18,789 bases of DNA from Hyphochytrium catenoides. Its lineage: Eukaryota; Sar; Hyphochytriomycetes; Hyphochytriales; Hyphochytriaceae. Both the position numbers and the translations under genes were made by a program. The notes beneath the pieces are model-generated. The model saw nothing but the letters and a program-made list of their open reading frames with translations, did not search any database and was not told where the DNA came from. This document shows positions 10,101 to 17,539 of the stretch, in pieces. The stretch's first letter is position 1. The number at the start of each line of letters is the position of its first letter. The stretch is from positions 1 to 18,789 of the forward strand of contig FLMG01001496.1 in assembly GCA_900088475.1 (NCBI GenBank), read 5' to 3'.

Positions 10101-10290
10101 GCTAATAAGGATCAAAAGGCTACCGAAGAACACAGCATAGGGGTGGGCAACACAGGACCTGTGGTTGATGCGAAGGACCTGATGGTGTGCACTCAATGTT
10201 TGGCGGGATCTTTTTCTGCCGCAGAAAGAACTGCACGAGCATCCCCTTCCAGTCTACATCTGGCCCGGAGCGCTTAGCGGATCCCTCCAT
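3932..10290 (-). CDS. Dicer-like ribonuclease III (dsRBD, helicase remnant, PAZ, two RNase III domains, dsRBD)
   Basis: Dicers cut long dsRNA into small RNAs for RNA silencing. I rebuilt 15 exons, all GT-AG and all in matching phase: 10290-10159, 10094-9950, 9828-9589, 9398-9148, 8989-8840, 8599-8100, 7928-7175, 6950-6837, 6753-6577, 6424-6368, 6149-5925, 5603-5468, 5226-5090, 4792-4464 and 4121-3932. Together they give 3537 bases or 1178 residues, shorter than most Dicers (commonly 1400-1900). Domain order: dsRBD (about 13-83), degenerate DExD-helicase lobe (about 110-300), unassigned acidic linker (307-472), platform/PAZ (473-724), RNase IIIa (about 725-890), RNase IIIb (about 920-1090) and dsRBD (about 1117-1165). 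Catalytic residues seen are E779, D783, D861 and E864 in RNase IIIa, and E958, D962, D1054 and E1057 in RNase IIIb. The start is the first ATG of exon 1. A pyrimidine-rich TTCTGTAG just upstream (about 10320) could be an acceptor for an earlier exon. The family call is firm; exons 1-5 are the least certain. Confidence 0.88.
4464..5603 (-). other. RNase IIIb domain (exons 12-14)
   Basis: LGYSFRNKNLLLAALSHKS opens the domain; SHKS replaces the usual THPS. DLERLEFLGDAVLDLI follows, with intron 12 falling inside the GD codon pair of the signature (phase 1). SDMKSATVSN and PKVLGDLFESLVGAVMVDGG complete it. Acidic catalytic residues E958, D962, D1054 and E1057 are all present. With RNase IIIa this gives the intramolecular dimer that cuts both strands. 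Confidence 0.92.
5925..6950 (-). other. RNase IIIa domain (exons 8-11)
   Basis: The exons join as ITEDLLDE|ALIHPQ, then NYDRLEFIGDAALKFL (the RNase III signature; E779, D783), RSKLICN, and finally SDKSFADIIESLLGA (D861, E864) after two more introns. All four acidic positions that bind magnesium in the family are present, so the domain should be active. Short exon 10 (6424-6368, 19 residues) is needed to bridge the signature half to the second acidic pair. Introns of 83, 152 and 218 bases separate the exons. Confidence 0.9.
7175..7928 (-). other. Platform and PAZ domain of the Dicer-like protein (exon 7)
   Basis: One 754-base exon encodes residues 473-724. The platform-like part (RYGLLLKQAI, then SGKVTVRLELL) is followed by a PAZ-type stretch: GLVVLPKVGNPRPHYVLGVK, then FKEYYENKYRVQI, QPLLHAKF, and LLIPQLCRKHILS at the end. 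That final segment matches the IPELCxxHPLS close of Dicer PAZ domains. PAZ holds the 3' end of the dsRNA and sets product length. A Lys/Glu/Gly-rich insert at about 623-642 interrupts the domain. The longer open frame reaching to 8014 reads through the preceding intron and should be ignored upstream of 7928. Confidence 0.85.
8100..8599 (-). other. Unassigned linker exon where helicase lobe 2 and DUF283 would be expected (exon 6)
   Basis: Exon 6 encodes residues 307-472. Its first part is helical (about 307-355). An acidic stretch follows (EEPRADDAEEEIDLSAD, about 390-407), then Ser/Thr-rich sequence. The end (EFHLYQVLLLSDLEG) already looks like the strand that opens the Dicer platform. I find no HELICc motifs (no QxxGRxxR) and no convincing DUF283/Dicer-dimerization pattern. 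Either these domains are absent or they have diverged past recognition by eye. Confidence 0.5.
8840..9828 (-). other. Degenerate DExD-helicase lobe of the Dicer-like protein (exons 3-5)
   Basis: The order of helicase landmarks is kept but the catalytic motifs are not. QDAFILALFENVCLINL (residues 134-150) fits the segment leading into motif I, but LAPHQAL (150-156) stands where GxGKT should be. RTFLVL (180-185) fits motif Ia. A shortened segment then reaches EGRLPLADIFLLCIVTHGF (226-244), which lines up with the Dicer G-x-L-x-L-x-D-I-x-L-L-V-F-DECH region, with IVTH replacing DECH. KRPRLVGISLG (265-275) lines up with RPRxxGLTAS of motif III. ATP binding and hydrolysis are therefore unlikely. 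The region is about half the normal length of this lobe. Confidence 0.65.
9950..10290 (-). other. N-terminal dsRNA-binding domain of the Dicer-like protein (exons 1-2)
   Basis: Residues about 13-83 match the alpha-beta-beta-beta-alpha dsRBD pattern. Helix 1 is WKGMLVQFFLRQKK, followed by PP. The GPSHQPQF segment spans the splice site and fits the family's GPxHxxxF loop. The basic C-terminal helix is KKLAEKSAARKALSVL. Joining CCACAG|GTCCTG to GGACAG|TTC is phase 0 and restores this motif exactly, which supports a 64-base intron with a weak GTCCTG donor. Helix 2 keeps the KKxAExxAA signature that contacts dsRNA phosphates in the family. A dsRBD at the amino end is not the usual Dicer layout. 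Confidence 0.75.
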
Positions 10291-11329
10291 TCCTCTGAGC
10301 TGGGCCAAGAACCGCCTACAGAAGAGCGCTCTTCCCAGGCTTCACTGTGCATGCCCCTAACTAGCCTTTCCGCTTTCTGACAGTCTGGCCTTGCGTCGAG
10401 AAGCCGAAGCGGCCAGTCTCAGGGCCTTGACAGCCAGCTGCGAGCAGCTGTTCAGCTTGTGGTGTGTCAATAACAAGGAAGCCTAGCTAGGGCTGATGGC
10501 CTCGTTGTACTTGTAGAACGGACAGTAGAGTGGAGGTGGATGAGAAGCAAAGGTGAAGGTCGATTCTGAGAGTTCACAGGATACTGATAACTAAAGGATC
10601 TGTCTAATCGGTAACTATGCCTCGGGTAATCACTGATTTTACTATGGAGCTAAATTACTGGGTTGTGAGAACTGCACCATCTTGTGCACCATTGTAAATG
10701 TAAGGGCACCAAGACCCAAGAGCACACTTATCCAGAGGCTGCACTTGTTGATGACCTTCTTCCATGAGCTGAAGAGGAACTCTTGACAGACAACAATCCT
10801 TCATCTTTCTGAAGTCAGGAACAAGAAAATGATGATATCATAATAGCGGAGCCGTAGTAGAAGCAGCGCTTGCAGACCTACGAGCTCTGTAAGAGCAATG
10901 ACACGAGACACGAAGCTGGAGACCATATCAATTCTTACGGCGAGGATTGTTGTCTGTCAAGAGTTCCTCTTCGACCAAGATGGTACTGTAAGATTCTTTC
11001 GCAGAGACCAAAGACAATGCAGAGCGAATGAGAGTCAGAGCGCCAATATCCTTGGGCAGCATATTATAACCAATCCACAGCCAGAGTAAGGTTGACTACC
11101 TTTTAGGGACAGTGGCTCAAAGAAGCCTGATATCTCCGGCTACTATGTAATATAAATACCTCTCAGTAGGATATTCCCTAGCTGTGGATAAAATCTTTTA
11201 TAGATTGTCTTATGCAAAGATTGTATAACAAGCGGGACGGGAATTAAGGAGAAGATGGAATCTTGGTACATTCTTTATAGTATCAAATAGAGGAAATTTG
11301 TAAGCTAAGGGAGTAGGGGGTAAGTTAAG
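10291..11329. other. Intergenic region upstream of the Dicer-like gene and downstream of glutamine synthetase
   Basis: No convincing coding segment is seen. A 63-codon plus-strand frame at 10898-11089 has no recognisable character and overlaps one arm of an inverted repeat. The region should contain the Dicer-like promoter (right of 10290, read leftwards) and the glutamine synthetase 3' untranslated region (left of 11330). I could not identify a core promoter element with confidence. Confidence 0.5.
10771..10972. repeat. Perfect 30-bp inverted repeat with a 142-base spacer
   Basis: The segment 10771-10800 (beginning GAAGAGGAACTCTTGACAGA) is the exact reverse complement of 10943-10972. Pairing stops cleanly at both ends. 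The flanking bases show no target-site duplication that I can see, so a mobile-element origin is not supported by flanks. If transcribed on either strand, the arms would form a 30-bp perfect RNA helix closed by a large loop. Confidence 0.95.
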
Positions 11330-12409
11330 TTACTCTAGTAGGGTAGTCTGGACAATCTTGCCAGTGACCTTGTACGGATCGCAGTTAGAGGCAGGTCTTC
11401 GGTCCTCGAAGTAACCACAACCATCCTTCTCAGCGCTTCTAGGGATACGGATAGATGCACCACGATTTGCGACGCCGTAAGAGAAGGTATTGATGCTTGC
11501 AGTCTCGTGTCTACCAGTCAGACGCCTCTCGTTACCCTCACCATACACAGCGATGTGCTCCTTGTGCTTCTTGCCGAGCTTCTCAATTGCTTCGAGGATG
11601 TACTTGAGGCCGCCTTCCTTGCGCATAGGCTCAGTTGAGTAGTTGGTGTGGCACCCAGCACCGTTCCAGTCACCCGGAATGGGCTTAGGATCCCATGATA
11701 CCACAACGTTGAAGGCTTCCGACACCCGAAGGAGGAGGTAGCGAGCAAGCCAGAGCTGGTCTCCTGCAGCGATACCTTCGGCTGGTCCCACCTGGAACTC
11801 CCACTGCCCAGGCATAACCTCGGCGTTCGTACCCGAGATGTTCACACCAGAGTATAGGCAAGCCTTGTAGTGTGCATCTACGATGAGACGCCCAAAAGCG
11901 TTCTCAGCGCCATTACTGCAGTAGTATGGTCCCTGAGGACCAGGATATCCGCCCTTTGGCCACCCAAGAGGGGTAGTCGCGTCAGCATAGAACATGGTGT
12001 ACTCCTGCTCCAGCCCGAACCATGGCTTGTGGGCCTTCGCCTTCTCCATAACCTTAGCAGCTTCAAAGCGGCTGTTGTTGGCAATTGGGGTGCCATCAGG
12101 CTTGTAGCAATCGCACAGGACAAGGATGTTGTCACCCTTTCTGAAAGGATCTGGGTAGATAGCTGCTGCCTTGAGAATAACCTCGGAGTCCTCTCCTGGG
12201 GCCTGGCCTGTAGAGGATCCGTCAAAGTTCCATTCAGGAATTTCACTGACGCTGGTAGGCTTCTTGGGGAGAGTACGACTCTTGCTACGGATATCTTGGC
12301 CAGAACCACCAATCCAGATGTACTCCGCAATAACCTTGCCGTGCTGAGGGAGATCCCCAAAGCTGTTGTAGACACTCATGTCAAGGATAGGAAGAGCGCG
12401 CTCAGCCAT
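11330..12409 (-). CDS. Glutamine synthetase (type II, eukaryotic)
   Basis: It catalyses ATP-dependent joining of ammonia to glutamate, making glutamine, and acts as a multimer in the cytosol or in an organelle. The 359-residue product is full length for the family. The N-terminal beta-grasp part holds EYIWIGGSG (29-37) and [18 protein letters not shown] (60-77). The catalytic part holds FGLEQEY (131-137), [15 protein letters not shown] (195-209), GCHTNYST (252-259), [12 protein letters not shown] (293-304), [10 protein letters not shown] (315-324) and FEDRRPASN (334-342). Metal and substrate ligands E134, E136, E197, E204, H254 and E335 are all present. The start ATG sits in a strong context (GCAACCATGG). 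There is no organelle targeting extension. The gene has no introns, unlike the neighbouring Dicer-like gene. Antisense open frames here are shadows. Confidence 0.97.
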   Translation of the reverse strand: MAERALPILDMSVYNSFGDLPQHGKVIAEYIWIGGSGQDIRSKSRTLPKKPTSVSEIPEWNFDGSSTGQAPGEDSEVILKAAAIYPDPFRKGDNILVLCDCYKPDGTPIANNSRFEAAKVMEKAKAHKPWFGLEQEYTMFYADATTPLGWPKGGYPGPQGPYYCSNGAENAFGRLIVDAHYKACLYSGVNISGTNAEVMPGQWEFQVGPAEGIAAGDQLWLARYLLLRVSEAFNVVVSWDPKPIPGDWNGAGCHTNYSTEPMRKEGGLKYILEAIEKLGKKHKEHIAVYGEGNERRLTGRHETASINTFSYGVANRGASIRIPRSAEKDGCGYFEDRRPASNCDPYKVTGKIVQTTLLE

Positions 12410-14828
12410 GGTTGCCTATAAGTTAACGATAGACAGGGTTCCTGTTAGATCTTCTTCGGGTTTTGCGGTCAGGTGACGACAATGAGAAAGTTGATGAGTG
12501 AGGTCAACGGATCGCTGACCCTCGGGCAGGCTCTAGGCTCTAGCTGGACGCTGGGATAGCATGGTGCCTAGCCCTGTTTCTCAAGGCTATCTACCTCCTA
12601 GATCTGTATGAGGCTGAGAGACAGTGTTGGCGCCAGATGTGGGAGGAGCTGGAGTGGACGTGACGAACAAGGTGCGCACAAATTCACGATAAGAACGGCC
12701 AAGTTATGTGCGCTGTAAAGATTGTTGAGGCAAATCTTTGGGCTGTTACATGCAAAGGTAGTAATAACCGTAGATAGTGCTTGATACCATGGATTCAGTC
12801 AAGGATTTGAGGAAGGGCGTATTACTACTTCAACGAAAAACGACATCTCCAACCCTGAGCACTGTGAAGTGCGCACGCCACACAAAGTGTGGTCTACGGT
12901 TGCATCCCCACCCAGCTTCTGATTCCACAATTTCGTGGTAAAGAGCATGTGCTCTGGACGAAGATATGACCATCCCAGAAGTAGACCACCCATCCTAAAC
13001 GTTAGAAAACAGAATGTGACACGATTCAGTAATACTTATTTGGGATTATCCGTGCTTCGCTTCACAATAGTGCGTGGCGGTTTGTGAAGGTAAAGTTGAC
13101 CTTGTTAATTTATTGAGCCGCTGCCTATTATTGCAGTAGACTGGTACTCTTATCCCCTCTAACCTCAATATTACTACTGTGCTTCAACAACAGGTCCCTA
13201 CAGATCATTTTGTCCTATCTTTCTTTCCCTTCCTGTTCTGATGGAGGAGGTCACAAACCACTCCGAATATCTATCTCTGTTCCCCTTTCTAGGCGTTTGT
13301 TGCAGGTTTCCCTCTCTCTGTCTCTCTTTCATCCTTGCCGGCCTTGGATTATTTTGTCGTGTCTCTAGCTGACTCTGTCTTGTCTTCACCATTGCTGGCT
13401 CTGTCTCAACTCACTAATTGCATGCCTCACGGCTTATCTCTTTCACGGCTCTGGCTGGTGCTTGTGGAACGATGACCACATGACCACGACAGCGCGACAG
13501 AGTTAACTCTGCCTTTAACACTTCCCGCCCTACCTCTTAAGAAAGTGTTGACGCGCAAGCACTGACGAATCAGCAACGACTGCTCGAATAGACATTCACG
13601 GTATCACGGAGTCAGTAAGCTGTTGCTAACAGATAAATTCTCCATATGGAAATACCTTTGTCCGCTAAGGAGCTTGACCAGTGACAAGCGTTGCTTTTCC
13701 TCACCCAGATCCACCGTGGCAAGCATAGTTATTTCAGTACTGTAGGAACACCTGGTGACACAAGCAGAGTTCCGCACTTGAACTGTACGCACTTTGACGA
13801 TTGGTGACATGATGATAACGAGCACATAGATAGTTCTAGGAAAAGCACAGCCAGGAAGCATTTCTCATTATATGGTACAGTAGCAGGGAGAAGTCTGGAT
13901 GCTGATGAGAAGTATGATGCTGGACGGATCACCTAATAATAACTATGAATAAAAGAAGAAGCAAGAAGATCTTCACCATCCAGAGGACTATAGTGTGCGT
14001 GTACTCGTCTCTGGTGACTGATGACTGATTGACTGTTTTTTAAACGCTTGAAAACATGGGAACAGAAGAAAGAAAAAGACACACGAAGACGATCTACTTA
14101 CTCGTACAAGGCTGCTTGCTTGCTTGGCGTTCGTCGTCAGAAACAGGTCGCACTACTTTGAGGACCGGAGGTACATGTCAAACTATTCCTGGTGCTGGTC
14201 TATAGAACGACAGAGGGAAGAGCTACTTGTAGTGTGAGGTTATTGCTTTTGTTATTGGGTCGATCGTTGCCTAATAACTTCGGGACCTGTCCCTGATCAA
14301 TCGACTTCCTACCCTCGTCTATTCCTCTGTAACTGCCATGCCTATGAAGCAGCGTGGAGGAGCAGATAGTAGTGTTTATCTCTTCTTATAATTAGTACCT
14401 CGGAGAGAAGCAATCAATATGCAACTAGATAGGCGGTAAAAGCAACTATAATCAGTCGTTTCGACCGTAGAAGACCTGGTGGAATCTTCCGGAAGACGGC
14501 TTGCCTTCACTGTCCACAGAAGAATCATGAGAAGACAGCTCTGAGGGGAATAAGAAAGGAAAGGATTAGATGTCATAAGCAACTGGCAATGGATGACCAT
14601 AAACCTTGTGGTCTCGCATTCCTAGCAGCGATTTTCTCCCTTCTTCTATGCCCTCTTTGGTGCATGGGTGCTGCTCAATTGTCCCGCCCTGATGAGTCGA
14701 TGGTCTGTCATCATCTTATTATAAGAGGGTAGCGTGCAGCGAGGATAGCATCCACCTGAGTACGACCACGTCGACCTAAAAAGAGACTGCACGCCACTAA
14801 GACGTCGCACTTTTCTCTCTTGAGAGTA
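12410..14828. other. Long region without a recognised gene
   Basis: The part next to 12409 must hold the glutamine synthetase promoter and 5' leader. Minus-strand frames at 12799-12993, 13198-13392, 13604-13932 and 14376-14600 are short and lack recognisable motifs or a consistent splice pattern. A pyrimidine-rich patch lies at about 13290-13340. One segment at about 14450-14545 on the minus strand (after CCCCTCAG) is open and Ser-rich and could be an exon, but nothing ties it to a gene. Confidence 0.45.
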
Positions 14829-16020
14829 TCACCCGTACTGGTTAACACTTGCAAGAACGTCCAGGATCGCCTCTAGCGTCCTAGAAACGCCATTGATAAG
14901 AAGGTGGTCATAAAGCACAGTTCCCCAATGAGTTCTAACGAATGACGGTTAGAGGAATTGTGCGCCTCCCACATGACACTCTGGCTTGATGGTCAGGCAT
15001 TCATCCCACCATGAGGATGGACCTTAACTTACCTCACTGTCGGCATCGAGCTTGGTGTCTAGGTGTCGTGCTCGGGCCACCGTAGTTAAAGTGGACATAC
15101 CAACCCCAGTCCAGGACCGGTTATAGGACTGACCCATCACATGGTGGACACGAGTCATGACGGCTTCCGGAAGGACTATCAGCACAACTACCTGACGCAG
15201 TCCACGAAGGTTGGGGAGGCACTCAGCCAGACAAGCCAGAAGCCGGCAAGAGCTGGAAGCTAGGCACGCAAAGAACCGCCAAATCCTAACCTTTTGAGAT
15301 ATCGAACCTCACCATCCTCATCACCAAAGAACGCTTTCTCTTGTGAGCGTAATGGAGATCCTCCTTCACTTCCTCAACATAAATAGTAACCCTCAACCAA
15401 GATATGCCACTGCTTCTCCCAGCACCTAGGTCCAGGATAACGTGCTCCTAGGCGACAACATCGTCGCCCTTCGCATAATAAGGAGATTCATAGAGCAAAG
15501 GTGGTGTCCTTGGTGTGTATCCCCCGTGAGCCAGGATATGCCACTCTTTCTCGCCACAGTCGTGAGTCATGATTGCCACTCTCCCTCGCTATCAAGGGTC
15601 AACAAGACAAGTGTTCACCTGACAACCTGTCCTTCCAGTAGACAAGAAGGAGGATGCTGTTGCTCGCTCGTCAGCTTGTCGGCCCACTTGCCGTCATCTT
15701 CTCTAATCACCCATTGAATCTTCTAGGAACATTGCAATCGGCCAAGAGTGATAGAGCTGATAGTCCAATAATGAATCACTCCGAAGATTGGACAGATGAA
15801 CCCGTCACGATGGATGGATTCATATTAAGGATCTTTATATCTAGAATGGGAATGCTTAGGTGGTTCTGATTCTTGGACCAGTACAGGATGCACACCTCTT
15901 GACCATCACTCTTTGTGATTGATGTTGTCGGAGGGAAGATCTTCTTCATCACAGTGAATTGCACTTCGAGGACAGTGCATTGATCATCATATTGTAGGGA
16001 CGCGAAGGCCGTGGAGAGAC
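14829..16020 (-). other. Possible multi-exon gene or gene remnant, unresolved
   Basis: Several minus-strand segments look protein-like and have splice-like ends. About 15822-16007 contains CTVLEVQFTVMKKIFPP. 15722-15619 follows TTCCTAG, ends CAG|GTGAAC and contains KIQWVIREDDGKWADKLT. About 15033-15299 contains RQVVVLIVLPEAVMTRV and ends GAG|GTAAGT. About 14934-14829 contains HWGTVLYDHLLINGVSRTLE. I could not join them in one frame: the last pair is off by one base, and alternative frames are open in the same place. The last two segments loosely recall the end of guanylate-kinase-like domains, but no P-loop or GMP-binding motif was found. It may be a real gene I cannot splice by eye, or a decaying copy. 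It would be divergent from the GNAT gene. Confidence 0.25.
15391..15590. repeat. Diverged short repeats, three copies
   Basis: A motif of about 30 bases centred on GATATGCCACT followed by TTCTC occurs at about 15391-15420, 15525-15555 and 15561-15590. The last two are adjacent, with a period of 36 bases, and share CGTGAG at their left ends. On the minus strand two copies read EKEWHIL and EKQWHIL, while the third has lost the pattern. This could be a small tandem duplication inside a coding exon. Confidence 0.5.
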
Positions 16021-16354
16021 TGAGAGACCGTTATCATCGGGCAGGGGCAGACAAAGGGCAGGGCTCCCCAAGGGCGCGGTGTCAATGTAACCACACTTTA
16101 AGCCTCACCACCCATACTGCCATCGATAAAAAAAGAAGAAATCATCAGTGGAATAGATAGGAGTAGCGGTAAGAAGTAGGAAGCACATCGTGGTGGCAAA
16201 TGAAAGGGTACTACTTCCCTCGGACCATGCGCTTCCGGAACCCAGCCCATCCAACCTTGCCAGCAGCATTGCCATTCCCCATTGTCAACTTTTCCTTCTG
16301 AAGATCAAGTACTCTTGTGGCAGGACCAGCTTAATACACAAGGACGCGATCAAG

Positions 16355-17539
16355 ATGATGGCAGGTGACCATCACCATGGCGAAGGCAGTCAAAACCACG
16401 TACAGCAAGGGACAGCAGCATCACCATCCGCGTCGAAAGTTGCCGCCAGCAAGTTAACAACGGAGCTGCTACTAAATCACCTCCAGTCATCGCCAATTGC
16501 AAGATATAGACTCTTACGCTACGACGAGCCACAAGAAGAATGGGAGGCCCTCGCCGATGTTCTCAACCAAAGCAATATAAAGGACGTCGACGAGTATACG
16601 GCCGACGCTGAACTATTACGCTTTGAACTCAGTCCCAAAGAAAAAAATTCTTTCAATCCCAGGAAGGATGTTATCGTTGCGGAGGACAAGTTGACAGGAG
16701 AAGTTGTGGCGTTCGGCTATTGCTTCCGTAAAGTGGGAGCCATCGAAGGCAAGGAAGTCATTACTTACACACAGTATGGCTTTGTACGACCCAGCCACCG
16801 CCGCCAGGGCATCGGATCTGCCATCTTAGACTTTACGGAGCTGAGATCCAGTGAGGTATGCCATGAAAATGGTGACTCGGAAGACTCTCGGAGAAAAAGA
16901 GTAACTATGCATGCTCTCGAAGGCTCTCCTCAGAGAAGCATTTTCAGCGAAAAGCGCGGTTACCTTCCGATAAGGTTCTATTATCTCCTTTCCAGCAGTT
17001 TGCTCGATGGTGTTAATGACAAGCTGGCTAGAAGGTGTCAGCCGCCTGAGGGAATCACAATTGAAGAAGGGCTGTCTGAAGATCAATGGATGGCGGCGTA
17101 CCGTGCGAAGTTTGATTTCTTTCTAAAGCATCACAACGCCAAACAGGTCTTTTCTGAAGATGACGCCAAGGAGTGGCATGATGACCCAAGAAATGATGAT
17201 TCCCTTCATCGCATTGCGTGGGCTGAGACATCAGATGGCAAGAGGAAAATAGTTGGAGTCTCGCTTAACATGATTGACAGGCCCAACAATGAAGTCCTTG
17301 GAGTGAAGCGCGGATGGATAAATGAGTTAGGAGTCGCCCCCGAGTGGCGTGGTAAGGGCTTGGGAGGAGCACTTATTTATGCTAGTGCAATAGCCTTCCG
17401 AGAGCGCAAGATGGAGGAAATTTGCCTGGGAGTCGATGGAGCGAACCCGACCAATGCACAGCGAACCTATATGAACTTAGGTTTCTCTCGAGTAACAAAC
17501 AACTCCATCACTATCTACGAGAAGGCAATGCTATTCTAG
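16355..17539 (+). CDS. Tandem GNAT-domain acetyltransferase (MshD-like architecture)
   Basis: GNAT enzymes transfer an acetyl group from acetyl-CoA to an amine. The 394-residue product has two GNAT domains. In the first, motif A is VRPSHRRQGIGSAIL (about 145-159), with the R/Q-x-x-G-x-G/A pyrophosphate loop as RRQGIG. In the second, motif A is LGVAPEWRGKGLGGALIYA (about 325-343, RGKGLG), and it ends LGVDGANPTNAQRTYMNLGF (about 358-377). That end closely fits the bacterial mycothiol synthase and related tandem-GNAT pattern L-x-V-x-x-x-N-x-x-A-x-x-x-Y-x-x-L-G-F. Substrate cannot be read from the sequence, and mycothiol itself is not expected in a eukaryote. The start is the first ATG of the frame (16355, with a second at 16358). 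The frame stays open upstream to 16190 but has no ATG there. The N-terminus is His-rich, then low complexity, with no clear targeting signal. No intron is needed. Confidence 0.85.
   Translation: MMAGDHHHGEGSQNHVQQGTAASPSASKVAASKLTTELLLNHLQSSPIARYRLLRYDEPQEEWEALADVLNQSNIKDVDEYTADAELLRFELSPKEKNSFNPRKDVIVAEDKLTGEVVAFGYCFRKVGAIEGKEVITYTQYGFVRPSHRRQGIGSAILDFTELRSSEVCHENGDSEDSRRKRVTMHALEGSPQRSIFSEKRGYLPIRFYYLLSSSLLDGVNDKLARRCQPPEGITIEEGLSEDQWMAAYRAKFDFFLKHHNAKQVFSEDDAKEWHDDPRNDDSLHRIAWAETSDGKRKIVGVSLNMIDRPNNEVLGVKRGWINELGVAPEWRGKGLGGALIYASAIAFRERKMEEICLGVDGANPTNAQRTYMNLGFSRVTNNSITIYEKAMLF

Noticed and set aside
10291-10308. Start of the Dicer-like protein at a TTG codon six codons before the first ATG
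   Set aside because: Eukaryotic translation is expected at ATG. The extra codons could belong to an upstream exon but are not needed for the dsRBD.
10771-10972. Classic MITE call for the inverted-repeat unit
   Set aside because: Size and terminal arms fit, but no target-site duplication is visible in the flanks and copy number cannot be assessed from this window.
11870-12421. Long plus-strand open frame (183 codons) and another minus-strand frame (165 codons) over glutamine synthetase
   Set aside because: They are shadows of the strongly conserved glutamine synthetase frame and show no motif of their own.
13498-13511. 14-bp perfect palindrome CAGAGTTAACTCTG
   Set aside because: Palindromes of this size occur by chance in a window this long, and nothing nearby makes it a recognisable site.
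14829-15299. Guanylate-kinase-like C-terminal domain
   Set aside because: The resemblance is limited to the last two segments, the junction between them is off by one base, and the P-loop and GMP-binding motifs are missing. I kept it only as a weak hint.
15400-15440. A minus-strand reading HVILDLGAGRSSG that resembles a methyltransferase motif I or a P-loop
   Set aside because: It follows an in-frame TAG, and a different frame of the same bases gives the repeated EKQWHIL pattern. No other methyltransferase or kinase motif is present.
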